Source of the DNA: Sphingomonas hankookensis
GTDB lineage: Bacteria; Pseudomonadota; Alphaproteobacteria; Sphingomonadales; Sphingomonadaceae
Assembly (NCBI RefSeq): GCF_028551275.1
Contig: NZ_CP117025.1
Coordinates: forward strand, 434,001-498,000
Reading direction: 5' to 3'
DNA length: 64,000 bases
Shown here: piece by piece, positions 1 to 9,749 of the stretch
How positions within the stretch are numbered: position 1 is the stretch's first letter
Layout: every line of letters starts with the position of its first letter
The notes under the pieces: model-generated
Told to the model about the DNA's origin: nothing
The model's database searches: none
What the model saw: only the letters and a program-made list of their open reading frames with translations
Position numbers and translations under genes: made by a program

Positions 1-388
1 CGCCCGGCTCCAGATCGCGGGCGACCTTGGGATCGCGCAGCAGCTGGTCGATACGGGTGCCTTCGTCGAAGCTCTCGTCGATCAGGAATTTCAGCTTGGC
101 GGCATATTTCAGGTTCACCCGCCGTGCGACCTCCGACTGGAGATAGGCGGTGTTGGTCCTGAGCGCCTTGAGCACGACCTGCTCGTCCTTGCCGAGGAAC
201 GGCTTCACGAAGACGGTCGCGTGGCGCAGGTCGGGCGACATGCGGACTTCGGTGACCGAGACGAGATGCTTTTCCAGCACCTCGTCATGCACGTCGCCGC
301 GCGCGAGAATGTCCGACAGGATGTGGCGGACCTGTTCGCCGACGCGCAGCAGGCGGACGGAGCGGGTTTCGGGCGTGGTGTCTGACAT
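1..388 (-). CDS. rbfA: Ribosome-binding factor A, 3' end cut by window edge
   Basis: RbfA binds the 30S subunit and helps 16S rRNA 5'-end maturation and cold adaptation. The translation from the ATG at 388 begins [19 protein letters not shown] and continues through the RbfA KH-like core (VRHILSDIL, then TVFVKPFLG). About 129 residues are visible and the C-terminus lies outside the window. It is the last visible gene of the rimP-nusA-ylxR-infB operon and starts 3 bp after the stop of the membrane-protein gene at 392-997, so the two are probably translationally coupled. Confidence 0.93.
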   Translation of the reverse strand, partial: MSDTTPETRSVRLLRVGEQVRHILSDILARGDVHDEVLEKHLVSVTEVRMSPDLRHATVFVKPFLGKDEQVVLKALRTNTAYLQSEVARRVNLKYAAKLKFLIDESFDEGTRIDQLLRDPKVARDLEPG

Positions 389-391
389 GAT

Positions 392-997
392 CTAACCGAA
401 TTGACAGTGGAACCAGTGGCTGTCGAGTCGCTGGCACCAGATGGTGTTGTTGCCGAAGATGTTTCGAATGTCGGCGGCGACCGGTCCGCCGTTCCAGCCG
501 CGTGCAGCTGCAATGCGGTCGGTGGGGTCGTGAACGATGCCGGCCCATTCGCCATTGACGCCGATGATGGTGCGGAAGGCGGTGCGCGGCGGAGCACGGA
601 AGATGCCGGTAATGCCAGTCGGTATCGGACCACCGGCCAACGCCCCGTCAAAGGCGGCACGGTCGGACCGGAGCATCATCCACGACGGTGCGACATGCGA
701 CCAGTAGAGGACATGATTGGCTGCGAACGCCGCGAACATCAGGGAAAGGACGGGAACGAACACCAGCAACAATGCCGGGATGCCCGCCGATCGCCAGCGC
801 CATGCCTGAACGGCACCTTCCAGCATGAGCGCCGGCCACGACGTGGCCAACACCGGCACGACAACCAACATTGCAGTGCCCGACAGGGCATTGGCGACGA
901 ACAATGCCGCCGCCCCGCCGATCACCCATGCAACCGCGAAACGGAGCCGAGGGCGAAGCGTGGCGGCAAGGGTTGCCCCCTGCCGCCCGTTACTCAC
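392..997 (-). CDS. Uncharacterised membrane protein between infB and rbfA
   Basis: The 201-residue protein is not one I recognise. It has three hydrophobic segments (about residues 20-45, 45-60 and 72-98) followed by a soluble C-terminal half rich in Trp, His and Gly that includes two Cys near the end. Such an arrangement fits a small inner-membrane protein with an external domain. The GTG start at 997 overlaps the infB TGA stop (GTGA), and the stop lies 3 bp before rbfA, so the gene is embedded in the operon. Most infB operons have rbfA, not a membrane protein, directly after infB. No function is proposed. Confidence 0.75.
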   Translation of the reverse strand: MSNGRQGATLAATLRPRLRFAVAWVIGGAAALFVANALSGTAMLVVVPVLATSWPALMLEGAVQAWRWRSAGIPALLLVFVPVLSLMFAAFAANHVLYWSHVAPSWMMLRSDRAAFDGALAGGPIPTGITGIFRAPPRTAFRTIIGVNGEWAGIVHDPTDRIAAARGWNGGPVAADIRNIFGNNTIWCQRLDSHWFHCQFG

Positions 998-3855
998 AGC
1001 GTGCGATCGCGCAGTTCGACTTCGTAGGTTTCAAGGAAGTCGCCCGCCTTGATGTCGGTGAAGTTCTGCGTGAACGTGACACCGCATTCGAGGCCTGCGC
1101 GCACTTCGGGGACATCGTCCTTGAAGCGACGCAGCGACGCGATCTCACCCTGATAGATGATGACGTCGTTGCGCGTGATGCGCGCCTTGAGCGCCTTGCG
1201 GATGATGCCTTCGACCACCAGGAGCCCTGCGGCCTTGCCATGCTTGCCCGCCGAGAAGACCTCGCGGATTTCGGCGCGGCCGACGACCGTTTCGAACGCT
1301 TCCGGACCCAGGGTACCGGCCATGCCCGCACGGATATCGTCGGTCAGCGTGTAGATGACGTCGTAGTACTTCAACGCCACCTTGTTCCGCTCGGCAATCT
1401 CGCGTGCCTTCGCATTGGGACGCACGTTGAAGCCGATGATCGGCGCGCCGCTAGCCGCTGCCAGCGTCACGTCGCTCTCGGTGATGCCGCCCACGCCCGA
1501 ATGCAGGATGCGCACCCGGATATCGTCGGTCGAGATCTTGTTGAGCGAGCCGACAATGGCTTCGACCGACCCCTGGGTATCGGCCTTGACCACCAGCGGA
1601 TATTCGATCGCCTGCTTCGACTTGAGCGCGGAGAACATGCTCTCGAGGCTGGCCGGCGCCTGGGTGGTGCGCTTCTGGAGCAGCACGCCCTGACGATATT
1701 CGGCGACCTCACGGGCGCGTGCTTCGCTCTCGACGACCTGCAGCGGATCGCCCGCCATCGGCACGCCCGACAGGCCCAGCACCTCGACCGGAGTCGACGG
1801 GCCGGCTTCCTTCACCTGACGACCCTTGTCGTCGATCAGCGCGCGGACCTTGCCGCTTTCCGCGCCGACGACGAACACGTCGCCGACCTTCAGCGTACCG
1901 CGACGGACCAGCACGGTCGCGACCGGACCACGGCCCTTGTCGAGCTTCGCCTCGATCACGCTGCCTTCGGCGGCGCGGTCGGGGTTGGCCTGCAGTTCGA
2001 GCAGTTCGGCCTGAAGCTGGATCTTGTCGATCAGCTCCTGCAGACCGGTCTTCTTGAGCGCCGACACTTCGACGTCCTGGGTCTCACCACCCATTTCCTC
2101 GACCTGCACGTCATGTTCGAGCAGGCGTTCGCGGATGCGCTGCGGGTTCGCCTCGTGCTTGTCGACCTTGTTGATCGCCACGATCATCGGCTTGCCGGCG
2201 GCGCGGGTGTGATGGATCGCCTCGATCGTCTGCGGCATCAGCCCGTCATCGGCGGCGACCGCGAGGATCACGATGTCGGTCACGTCGGCACCGCGCGCGC
2301 GCATTTCGCTGAACGCTTCGTGGCCGGGCGTGTCGAGGAAGGTGATCTTCGACTTGTCCTTCATCGTCACCTGATAGGCGCCGATATGCTGGGTGATGCC
2401 ACCGGCTTCGCCGCGCACGACATCGGTGCCGCGCAGCGCGTCGAGCAGCGACGTCTTGCCGTGGTCGACGTGACCCATGATCGTGACGACCGGCGGACGC
2501 GGACGCAGCGCTTCGGCCGAATCCTCGGTCGTGTCGAGCGCGAGGTCGATGTCCGAATCGCTGACGCGGACGATGTTGTGGCCGAATTCGGTCACCAGCA
2601 GTTCGGCGGTGTCCTGATCGATCGTCTGCGTCATCGTGACGGGCATGCCCATCTTGAACAGCGTCTTGACGAGGTCGGCACCCTTTTCCGCCATGCGGTT
2701 GGCGAGTTCCTGCACCGTGATCGCCTCGGGCACCTGCACGTCGCGGACCTGCTTGACCTGCGGCTCGCGCGGGCCGCCAAAGCCACGCTTTTCCTTTTCC
2801 CGCGCACGCTTCAGCGCGGCGAGGCTGCGCGAACGCGCCCCGTCGTCGCCCAGCGCACGGGTGACGGTCAGCTTGCCCGACTGGCGGCGATCGTCGCCCT
2901 TGCGGTCACGCGACGGTGCGGCACCCCGCGCCGGTTCGTTGCGACGCGGAGTCGCCTGACCGGTGCCCGACGGAGTCGGACGTGCCGTCTGACCACCGGC
3001 GGCCGGACGTGCCGTAGCGGCGGCCGGAGTCGGCGCAGGCGCCGGTTCGGGCTTGGGCTGCGGCTTGGGGATCTCCGGACGCTGCACCGGGGTGAAGCGA
3101 CGCGGCGCCGGCCGGTTGGGGTCGGCGGTCAGGATGATCGGCTGCGGCGCGGGAGCCGGAGCCGGTGCGGGACGTGGCGCGGGCTTCGCCTGCACCGGTG
3201 CCGGGGCGGGCTTCGCCTCGACCGGAGCGGGCGCAGGTGCGGGCGTCGGCGCAGGAGCCGGCGTGTCCGCAACCGGTGCCGGAGCCGGCGTCGCCTCTAC
3301 CGGAGCAGGCGCAGGGGTCGGTTCGGGCGCAGGCGTCGGCGCGGCCTCGACAGGCTTCGTCGCGGGCGCTTCGGCGGCCGGGGTCGGTTCGGGTGCTGGA
3401 GCCGGCTTCGGCTCGGACGCGGCACGGGCCTTTTCCTCGGCGCGCGCACGTTCGGCCTCGGCGGTTTCCCGCGCGATCCGTTCGTCGCGACGACGATTTT
3501 CCTCGGCCGCGTTCATGCGGGCCTCTTCGGCCTCGCGCAGCAGCTTGGCCTGCAGCTCGTGGCGCGAGAGGCCGGCATTGCTGCTGGCCGCCGGGCGCGG
3601 TGCGGGGGCCGCCGGAGCGGGAGCCGGCGCGCGCTGCGGGGCGGGTGCCGCCGCTTCGGGGGCGGCCTGCTGTTCGGTGCCCTGCTGTTCCTCGCCGGGA
3701 CGGCCGAGCACGCGGCGGCGCTTCACCTCCACGACCACCGTATTGGAGCGGCCATGGCTGAAGCTCTGCTTCACCTTGCCGGTCTCCACGGTGCGCTTGA
3801 GGCCGAGCGGCGCGCGGGTGCCCAGCTTCGGCTTGTCGTTGTCGATGTCGCTCAT
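994..3855 (-). CDS. infB: Translation initiation factor IF-2
   Basis: IF-2 is the GTPase that places initiator fMet-tRNA on the 30S subunit and promotes 50S joining. The 953-residue protein has a long N-terminal region very rich in Ala, Pro and Glu (about residues 60-330), an IF2_N module near 375-425, and the G domain with GHVDHGKT near residue 460, DTPGH and NKVDK. The C-terminal beta-barrel and initiator-tRNA-binding domains follow, ending [10 protein letters not shown]. The extended low-complexity N-terminus is usual for alphaproteobacteria. It lies 4 bp downstream of ylxR and overlaps the next gene by 4 bp. Confidence 0.98.
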   Translation of the reverse strand: MSDIDNDKPKLGTRAPLGLKRTVETGKVKQSFSHGRSNTVVVEVKRRRVLGRPGEEQQGTEQQAAPEAAAPAPQRAPAPAPAAPAPRPAASSNAGLSRHELQAKLLREAEEARMNAAEENRRRDERIARETAEAERARAEEKARAASEPKPAPAPEPTPAAEAPATKPVEAAPTPAPEPTPAPAPVEATPAPAPVADTPAPAPTPAPAPAPVEAKPAPAPVQAKPAPRPAPAPAPAPQPIILTADPNRPAPRRFTPVQRPEIPKPQPKPEPAPAPTPAAATARPAAGGQTARPTPSGTGQATPRRNEPARGAAPSRDRKGDDRRQSGKLTVTRALGDDGARSRSLAALKRAREKEKRGFGGPREPQVKQVRDVQVPEAITVQELANRMAEKGADLVKTLFKMGMPVTMTQTIDQDTAELLVTEFGHNIVRVSDSDIDLALDTTEDSAEALRPRPPVVTIMGHVDHGKTSLLDALRGTDVVRGEAGGITQHIGAYQVTMKDKSKITFLDTPGHEAFSEMRARGADVTDIVILAVAADDGLMPQTIEAIHHTRAAGKPMIVAINKVDKHEANPQRIRERLLEHDVQVEEMGGETQDVEVSALKKTGLQELIDKIQLQAELLELQANPDRAAEGSVIEAKLDKGRGPVATVLVRRGTLKVGDVFVVGAESGKVRALIDDKGRQVKEAGPSTPVEVLGLSGVPMAGDPLQVVESEARAREVAEYRQGVLLQKRTTQAPASLESMFSALKSKQAIEYPLVVKADTQGSVEAIVGSLNKISTDDIRVRILHSGVGGITESDVTLAAASGAPIIGFNVRPNAKAREIAERNKVALKYYDVIYTLTDDIRAGMAGTLGPEAFETVVGRAEIREVFSAGKHGKAAGLLVVEGIIRKALKARITRNDVIIYQGEIASLRRFKDDVPEVRAGLECGVTFTQNFTDIKAGDFLETYEVELRDRTL

Positions 3856-3859
3856 CCGG

Positions 3860-4615
3860 TTACTCAGAGTCCTGCTTCAATTGGTCGACGCCCATGTGTC
3901 CGGCATCGTCCATGCCGGAAAATTGCGCCGTCGATGCGCCCTGCGAAGGTGTTTCGCAAGCCGCAGGGATAGGTTCGGGTCCGATAAAGTGCAGCCAGCG
4001 GGACAGCGCGTCATTGGCTCGCTGTGCCGCCCGTGCGTCGGTCAGGCCGACATGTACCACATTTTCGCGCCCAAGCGCCAATGACAATATGGTGCGTGGG
4101 ACCGGCAATGCCAATCCCTTGCGCCCGGAACCTTCGTCATCGGTTCCGACACGCCATGCCTGTGCCAGTTTCCCGGCGCCGTCGGGGGCGGCGTCGGACG
4201 CATGGTACAGCGCGTACAGCCTGCCGCTACGCGCCGCCTTATCGATCGCGGTGCCGCCGATGACGACGAAGCCGGACTTCGCCTCCAGCCCCAGCCGGTC
4301 GAGCGCATGCCGCCGAAGCGCATCCTCGACCAGTTGCGGCAGGTCGGCCGGAATCGTCAGCGCCGCGCCCTTGAACGCCCGCGCCAACGCGCCCTTCAGC
4401 TTCCCCTTGGCCATCGCCGTTTCCAGCTCGGCCCGGCTCACGCCGATCCACGCGCCACGGCCGGGGGCCTTGGCACGCACATCGGGCAGCACGTCGCCAT
4501 CGGGCGACAGGGCGAGCCGCACAAGCCCGTCGCGCGAGCCATGCTCACGCGACAGGATGCAGCTGCGCTCGGGGCTGTCGGTTAGCCGCGCGGTGTCATT
4601 GGTCGGATTCCGCAA
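3860..4615 (-). CDS. ylxR: YlxR-type RNA-binding protein with L7Ae-like C-terminal domain
   Basis: The N-terminal part carries the YlxR (DUF448) signature, PERSCILSREH followed by GRGAWIGVSR; the second half (about residues 85-150) resembles the L7Ae-like domain fused to YlxR in alphaproteobacteria. YlxR proteins are nucleic-acid binding and are found between nusA and infB, as here. The start is uncertain: a TTG at 4615 gives the family-like beginning LRNPTNDTARL and overlaps nusA by 20 bp; an ATG at 4651 would add 12 basic residues. The length with TTG is 251 residues, with a poorly conserved acidic tail. Confidence 0.88.
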   Translation of the reverse strand: MRNPTNDTARLTDSPERSCILSREHGSRDGLVRLALSPDGDVLPDVRAKAPGRGAWIGVSRAELETAMAKGKLKGALARAFKGAALTIPADLPQLVEDALRRHALDRLGLEAKSGFVVIGGTAIDKAARSGRLYALYHASDAAPDGAGKLAQAWRVGTDDEGSGRKGLALPVPRTILSLALGRENVVHVGLTDARAAQRANDALSRWLHFIGPEPIPAACETPSQGASTAQFSGMDDAGHMGVDQLKQDSE

Positions 4616-6218
4616 CTGCGTCCTCCGATTCTTCGGTCGCCGCGTCTTCATCGGCGAACCAATGGGCGCGGGCGGCCATGATGATCTCGTTACCCTGCTC
4701 GTCGCTCAGGCCATATTCGGCGAGGATGCCGCCCTTGGGCGCTTCGCGCTTCGGGGCATCGTCGCCGCGACGGCGCGGTTCGGCCTTCTTCTTTTCGACC
4801 AGTTCGTCGGTCGCGAGGTCGGCGAGATCGTCGAGCGTCTTGATGCCGGCCTTGCCGAGCGTGACCAGCATCGCTTCGGTCAGGTACGGCAGTTCGGCCA
4901 GTGCATCCTCGACGCCCAAAGCGGTCCGCTCTTCGCGAGCGGCCTGTTCGCGGCGTTCGATCGCTTCCTGCGCACGGCTCTGCAGCTCCTGCGCAAGGTC
5001 TTCGTCGAAGCCTTCGATGCTCGCCAGTTCCTCGATCTCGACATAGGCAACTTCTTCGAGTTCGCCGAAGCCTTCGGCGACCAGCAGCTGCGCCAGCGTC
5101 TCGTCGACGTCGAGCTCCTTCTCGAACATGCCCGAGCGTTCGATGAATTCCTTCTGCCGCTTTTCCGACGCATCGGCTTCGGTCAGGATGTCGATCGCCT
5201 TGCCGGTCAGCTGGCTGGCGAGGCGGACATTCTGGCCGCGACGACCGATGGCGAGCGACAACTGATCATCGGGAACGACGACTTCGATGCGGTCCTCTTC
5301 CTCGTCCAGCACCACGCGCGCGACGTTCGCCGGCTGCAGCGCGTTGACGACGAAGGTCGCGGTGTCGGGCGACCACGGGATGATGTCGATCTTTTCGCCC
5401 TGCATTTCCTGCACGACCGCCTGCACGCGGCTGCCCTTCATGCCGACGCAGGCGCCGACCGGATCGATCGAGCCGTCATGCGAAATGACGCCGATCTTGG
5501 CACGCGACCCCGGATCGCGGGCGGCGGCCTTGATCTCGATGATGCCGTCGTAGATTTCGGGCACTTCCTGCGCGAACAGCTTCTTCATGAAGTCGGGATG
5601 CGCGCGGCTGAGGAAGATCTGCGGACCGCGGTTTTCGCGGCGGACGTTCAGGATCAGCGAACGGACGCGGTCGCCGACGCGGACGGCTTCGCGCGGGATC
5701 TGCTGGTCGCGGCGGATGACGCCTTCGGCGCGGCCGAGATCGACGACGACGTGACCGAATTCGACCCGCTTGACGACGCCGGTGATGATCTCACCCTGAC
5801 GGTCCTTGAATTCTTCGAACTGGCGCTCGCGCTCGGCGTCGCGGACCTTCTGCAGGATGACCTGCTTCGATGCCTGCGCCTGGATGCGACCGAATTCGAT
5901 CGGGGGCAGCGGATCGACGATATAGTCGCCGACGGTCGCGCCCTTCTGAAGCCGCTGCGCGTCCTTCTCGCCGATCTGCTTGAAGTGATCGTCGACCAGT
6001 TCGACGACTTCGAGCACGCGCCACAGGCGAAGGTCGCCGGTCTGCGGATCGAGCTTCGCACGGATGTCGTTTTCCGACCCGTAGCGCGTCTTGGCGGCGC
6101 GCTGGATCGCGTCCTCCATCGCCTCGATCACGATGGCCTTGTCGATCATCTTTTCCGATGCGACCGAATTCGCGATCGCGATCAGTTCCGCCCGGTTGGC
6201 GGTGACGGCGGTGGCCAT
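4596..6218 (-). CDS. nusA: Transcription termination/antitermination factor NusA
   Basis: NusA binds RNA polymerase and nascent RNA and modulates pausing, termination and antitermination. The 540-residue product has the N-terminal polymerase-binding domain (MATAVTANRAELIAIANSVA start), an S1 domain around 135-200, two KH domains (including GVCVGMKGSRVQ-like GACVGMKGSRVQ and IAIGRRGQNVRLA-like LAIGRRGQNVRLA), and acidic C-terminal repeats with a helix-hairpin-like segment. It starts 1 bp after the rimP stop, so the genes are co-translated. Confidence 0.98.
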   Translation of the reverse strand: MATAVTANRAELIAIANSVASEKMIDKAIVIEAMEDAIQRAAKTRYGSENDIRAKLDPQTGDLRLWRVLEVVELVDDHFKQIGEKDAQRLQKGATVGDYIVDPLPPIEFGRIQAQASKQVILQKVRDAERERQFEEFKDRQGEIITGVVKRVEFGHVVVDLGRAEGVIRRDQQIPREAVRVGDRVRSLILNVRRENRGPQIFLSRAHPDFMKKLFAQEVPEIYDGIIEIKAAARDPGSRAKIGVISHDGSIDPVGACVGMKGSRVQAVVQEMQGEKIDIIPWSPDTATFVVNALQPANVARVVLDEEEDRIEVVVPDDQLSLAIGRRGQNVRLASQLTGKAIDILTEADASEKRQKEFIERSGMFEKELDVDETLAQLLVAEGFGELEEVAYVEIEELASIEGFDEDLAQELQSRAQEAIERREQAAREERTALGVEDALAELPYLTEAMLVTLGKAGIKTLDDLADLATDELVEKKKAEPRRRGDDAPKREAPKGGILAEYGLSDEQGNEIIMAARAHWFADEDAATEESEDAVAESDQ

Positions 6219-6219
6219 G

Positions 6220-6780
6220 TCAGTTCAGTCCTTCTGCGTCAGCCGGTTCGTCGTCGGCAGGTTCGTCTTCGAATTCGTCGGCACCCTCGGCAGAGAGCGG
6301 CGCGGTCGCCTTGAGCAAGGCGTCGGTAATCAGCAGCTTGGCATCGATGATCGCGGCGAAGGGGACGGTCATCGCCTTGTGCTTGCGCACGTCGATGCTG
6401 ACCTGATCGCCGTCGGTGCCGAGCAGGATGCCGGTCAGCTGCTTGCGATTGTCGATCGGGGCGTCGAGCGTCACGCGCGCCTCGAACCCCTTCCAGTCGT
6501 CATAATCGGCAAGGCGCGTCAGCGGCCGGTCGATGCCGGGCGACGATACCTCCAGCCGATACGCCTCCTCGATCGGGTCGTTCTCGTCGAGTAGGTCGGA
6601 GATGCGGCGCGACAGTTCGGCGCAGTCGTCGATGGTCAGCTGGCGCGTGTCGGGGCGTTCGGCCATGATCTGCAGCGTCGGGTCCGACTTGCCGCCCATC
6701 ATCTTCACGCGCACGAGCGCAAAGCCCAGCGCCTTGGCCTCCGGTTCGATCAGTCGCGTCAGTTCGGCGATATCCGCCAT
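6220..6780 (-). CDS. rimP: Ribosome maturation factor RimP
   Basis: RimP is needed for 30S subunit maturation. The 186-residue protein, from the ATG at 6780 (MADIAELTRLIEPEAKALGF), shows the RimP hallmarks CAELSRRISDLLDENDPI and LEVSSPGIDRPL, then the C-terminal SH3-like domain and an acidic tail. It is the first gene of the rimP-nusA-ylxR-infB-rbfA operon. A longer open frame extends upstream but lacks family similarity, so the ATG at 6780 is chosen. Confidence 0.95.
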   Translation of the reverse strand: MADIAELTRLIEPEAKALGFALVRVKMMGGKSDPTLQIMAERPDTRQLTIDDCAELSRRISDLLDENDPIEEAYRLEVSSPGIDRPLTRLADYDDWKGFEARVTLDAPIDNRKQLTGILLGTDGDQVSIDVRKHKAMTVPFAAIIDAKLLITDALLKATAPLSAEGADEFEDEPADDEPADAEGLN

Positions 6781-6967
6781 GCCGTCTCCATCAGATGCAC
6801 CGCTTCGTTGCCGGTCCCTGTCGGGGCCGGCCTCGGCACGTTGGCGATGTCGAGGAAGCACGGTCCATATATGTAAAAAACCATGTCCGGGCAAGGGGCG
6901 CCGGATCGACCCCGCCCTGCGGCGCGTTGCCGCAGGCAAGAACGATGCTCTCGAGAGGATTCCCGTG

Positions 6968-8134
6968 ATGTTGCCATTCCATGCGCTGATCCCCGCCGCG
7001 ATGTTGCTGGTCGCGTGCAACGGCGGCGGGGCCGATGCGCCGGGCACGGTGTCGCCCGCGCCGACCGCCACTCCGACGCCCACGCCCTCCCCGACCGCCA
7101 CCACCCCGACCGGCGGGGTGCCGTTCGCGACTCGCGAGGTCGCGACGTTCAACGCACCTTGGGCGATGACCTTCCTGCCCGACGGACGGATGCTGGTGAC
7201 CGAAAAGGGGGGCACGCTGGTGCTGGTCAGTGCCGATGGCAGCCAGAAGACGACCGCCGCGACGATCCCGGTCGATTCGGCGGGGCAAGGCGGGCTGATG
7301 GACGTGGTCCTCGCCCCCGACTTCGCCAGCAGCCGGCGGGTGTATCTGAGCTATTCGGTGGCGGGTGACGGCGGCAAGGGCGTGGTGCTGGCGCGCGGGG
7401 TGCTCGACGGCAATCGGGTGACCGGAATCAGCGAACTGTTCCGCGCGACGCCGTTCGTCAGCGGCGACGGCCATTATTCGGGCCGCATCGCCTTTGCCCC
7501 CGATGGCCAGCACCTGTTCTTCACCAATGGCGAACGGCAGAAATTCGATCCGGCACAGGACCCCAAGGCGACCCTGGGCAAGGTGCTGCGCCTGACGCTC
7601 GACGGAAAGCCCGCGGGCGATCCGGGACTGACAGCCAAGGGCTTCCATCCCGCCGTCTGGTCGTACGGCCACCGCAACCTGCTGGGCATCGCGTTCGACG
7701 CGCAGGGCAATTTGTGGGAGCAGGAAATGGGGCCGAAGGGCGGCGACGAGGTCAATCTGATCCTGCCCGGCCGCAATTATGGCTATCCTTTGGTGTCGGA
7801 GGGGGACCATTATGACGGCCGGCCGATCCCGCGCCATTCGACCCGCCCCGATCTGGAGGCGCCCAAGGTCGCGTGGAACCCGGTGATCTCGCCGGGCGGG
7901 CTGATCGTCTATTCGGGCAAGCTGTTCCCGCAATATGCCGGCGACCTGTTCATCGGCGGCCTGTCGAGCGAGGCGCTGGTCCGGGTCGATGTCAACGGCA
8001 CCAATGCCGCCAAGGGCGACCAGTGGCCGATGAACGCCCGCATCCGCGAGGTGGAGGAAGGGCCGGATGGCGCGATCTGGGTGTTGCAGGACGGGAGCAA
8101 TGCCAAGCTGCTGAAGCTGACTCCGCGCAGCTGA
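6968..8134 (+). CDS. PQQ-dependent sugar dehydrogenase, lipoprotein
   Basis: The protein belongs to the glucose/sorbosone dehydrogenase (GSDH) beta-propeller family, periplasmic enzymes that oxidise aldoses with PQQ, such as E. coli YliI. Family motifs are GQGGLMDVVLAPDF, GRIAFAPDG, SYGHRNLLGIAFD and KGGDEVNLILPGRNYGYP. The N-terminus is a lipoprotein signal (LLVAC), then a Thr/Pro-rich linker of about 35 residues that would tether the domain to a membrane. The ATG at 6968 gives 388 residues. It is divergent from rimP. No PQQ synthesis genes are visible nearby, so cofactor use is inferred from the family. Confidence 0.9.
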   Translation: MLPFHALIPAAMLLVACNGGGADAPGTVSPAPTATPTPTPSPTATTPTGGVPFATREVATFNAPWAMTFLPDGRMLVTEKGGTLVLVSADGSQKTTAATIPVDSAGQGGLMDVVLAPDFASSRRVYLSYSVAGDGGKGVVLARGVLDGNRVTGISELFRATPFVSGDGHYSGRIAFAPDGQHLFFTNGERQKFDPAQDPKATLGKVLRLTLDGKPAGDPGLTAKGFHPAVWSYGHRNLLGIAFDAQGNLWEQEMGPKGGDEVNLILPGRNYGYPLVSEGDHYDGRPIPRHSTRPDLEAPKVAWNPVISPGGLIVYSGKLFPQYAGDLFIGGLSSEALVRVDVNGTNAAKGDQWPMNARIREVEEGPDGAIWVLQDGSNAKLLKLTPRS

Positions 8135-8141
8135 CGCCGCC

Positions 8142-8558
8142 ATGGTCGATCGCCTGCCGCCGCCCGACCCCGTGCCGCTCGCGCCGTTCGCAGCGGTGTT
8201 CGCCGATCCGGGGTTCGCCTTCGGATCGTGGGGCGGCGGCGGATCGACCGATGGGGTGGTGGAGATGCCCTATTTCCAGCTGTCGGCAGAGGCCGGGGCC
8301 TTCGTCCAGGCGGCCTATGCCGCGCATTGGGTACGACCGGATATCGATTGGTCGACCTTTGCGGGCAGCGAAGCCTATCGGTCGCTGCGAGACGATCCGG
8401 CACGGGTCGCCATGGCCGATACCGACCTGCTGGCAAGGATGCTGACGATGCTCATCCGGGGCGATCGGTTCAGCGAGGGGTTGCTCGCTGCCGCCTTTGC
8501 GGACGGAACCCTGCCCGCCATCGCCCGGCGTATGGCGGTGTTAGCCGAGCAGGCGTAG
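8142..8558 (+). CDS. Small uncharacterised protein, possibly DUF6508
   Basis: The 138-residue soluble protein has the pattern FAFGSWGGGG..DGVVEMPYF followed by WSTFAGSEAYRSL, which reminds me of the DUF6508 family, but I am not certain of the match. No signal peptide or membrane segment is present. It starts 7 bp after the sugar dehydrogenase and its 3' end overlaps the convergent DUF1810 gene by 18 bp. No function can be assigned. Confidence 0.75.
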   Translation: MVDRLPPPDPVPLAPFAAVFADPGFAFGSWGGGGSTDGVVEMPYFQLSAEAGAFVQAAYAAHWVRPDIDWSTFAGSEAYRSLRDDPARVAMADTDLLARMLTMLIRGDRFSEGLLAAAFADGTLPAIARRMAVLAEQA

Positions 8559-8960
8559 CGTCACCGGGTCGCGCGCGCCTGCGTAAAAAGCGTCGAGGAC
8601 TGCGGCGAAGCGCGGTTCGGTATTCGCCGTCGCACGCTCGAACAGGGTCATCGACGAGCGCAGCTTCATCGCGTCGATGCTGCCGAGGATGGCGACGATA
8701 TCCTTGCCGCGATGTGCCAGCAGCGCCTCGGCCGATTCGACCAGCCGCGCGCCGAGCACCGGATGGGCCAGATACGCCCGCGCCTCGGCGAGATCGGCGA
8801 TGCCATAGGTCTCAGCCATCGCGCTCTGCCCCAGCCCGCGCAGCTGCGGAAAGATGTACCACATCCAGTGGCTGCGCTTGGCCCCGGCGCGCAGTTCGGC
8901 GAGCGCGGTGGCATGGTCGCGCTGTTGCGCGATGACGAAGCGGTCGAGCGATCCGGTCAT
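8541..8960 (-). CDS. DUF1810 family protein
   Basis: The 139-residue protein has the DUF1810 pattern: LDRFVIAQQRDHATALAELRAG, then KRSHWMWYIFPQLRGLGQS, YLAHPVLGARL and DAMKLRSSMTLF. The family is small, soluble and of unknown biochemical role. It is convergent with and overlaps the gene at 8142-8558 by 18 bp at the 3' ends. Confidence 0.88.
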   Translation of the reverse strand: MTGSLDRFVIAQQRDHATALAELRAGAKRSHWMWYIFPQLRGLGQSAMAETYGIADLAEARAYLAHPVLGARLVESAEALLAHRGKDIVAILGSIDAMKLRSSMTLFERATANTEPRFAAVLDAFYAGARDPVTLRLLG

Positions 8961-9074
8961 CGGTTCCAGATGGGCACGCGCCGTACCAAGATCAAATTTC
9001 TGACAACGCTGACGGTTGATCGGAAGATGTGGATACGATTACGATGGCCGCCTATAATTTCCTTGGGAGGGGAT

Positions 9075-9617
9075 ATGCACAAGAGCTGGATGGCGGCCGC
9101 GCTGGTTGCCATGGTCGCCGCGCCGGTCGTCGCGCAGAGCGCCGAGGACATGGCCGCCAAGGTCATCAATGCACCGATGCCGGCGAGCCTGAACGTCTAT
9201 GGCCTGCCCAAGCCGCCGCTGACCCGCGTCAAGGAAGTCGATGGCGGCAAGGTCATCCGCCTCGCCATTCCCGGCGCCGACAAGGATGCATGGAAGATCC
9301 AGCTCCAGTCGCCGACCACCGAACCGGTGAAGCAGGGCGACCGCCTCGTCCTCGCCTTCCACGCGCGCGCACACGGCATGGCGCCGGGCACCAAGGCGCG
9401 GATCGCGGTGGCCGGTATCCAGCTGAACAAGGAACCGTACAGCCAGGTCATCGGCGGCCCGATCGAGGTCGGCGAGGCGTTCGAGTTCCATCAGGTGACG
9501 GGCAAGGCGGATCGCGACTATGCGGCGGGCGAGCTGATGGCGTCGTTACAGCTGGCGACGGGCAAGCAGGTGTTCGAGTTCGGGCCGATGTTCGTCATCA
9601 ACCTCGACAAGAAGTGA
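9075..9617 (+). CDS. Exported protein of unknown function
   Basis: The 180-residue protein starts at an ATG preceded by a strong GGGAGGGG ribosome-binding site. It has a clear Sec signal peptide (MHKSWMAAALVAMVAAPVVAQS) cleaved after AQ. The mature part, with pairs of beta strands (KVIRLAIPGADKDAWKIQLQS and DRLVLAFHARAHG), resembles the jelly-roll modules of carbohydrate-binding proteins, but this is only an impression. It stands alone, with a palindromic repeat just downstream. Confidence 0.8.
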   Translation: MHKSWMAAALVAMVAAPVVAQSAEDMAAKVINAPMPASLNVYGLPKPPLTRVKEVDGGKVIRLAIPGADKDAWKIQLQSPTTEPVKQGDRLVLAFHARAHGMAPGTKARIAVAGIQLNKEPYSQVIGGPIEVGEAFEFHQVTGKADRDYAAGELMASLQLATGKQVFEFGPMFVINLDKK

Positions 9618-9648
9618 CTGCCGGGGGCCGATCCGCCTGACCCGCAAA

Positions 9649-9731
9649 CGTCATTCCAGCGCAGGCTGGAATCTCCCGGTGGCAGCACGCAGCAAGAGCC
9701 GCGGGAGACCCCAGCCTTCGCTGGGGTGACG
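9649..9731. repeat. REP-like inverted repeat, ctggaatctcccgg type
   Basis: The element begins CGTCATTCCAGCGCAGGCTG and ends in a matching arm GACCCCAGCCTTCGCTGG followed by GGTGACG. It lies between the 3' ends of the convergent exported-protein gene and ubiG. Related copies are at 13729-13760 (half) and 26974-27056. Confidence 0.85.
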
Positions 9732-9749
9732 TACGGTTCGGGTCGGAGA

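Noticed and set aside
871-3972. A 1033-codon open frame on the plus strand
   Set aside because: It is antisense to infB and ylxR. Its Arg/Gly-rich translation has no family features; high GC content makes stops rare in the opposite strand.
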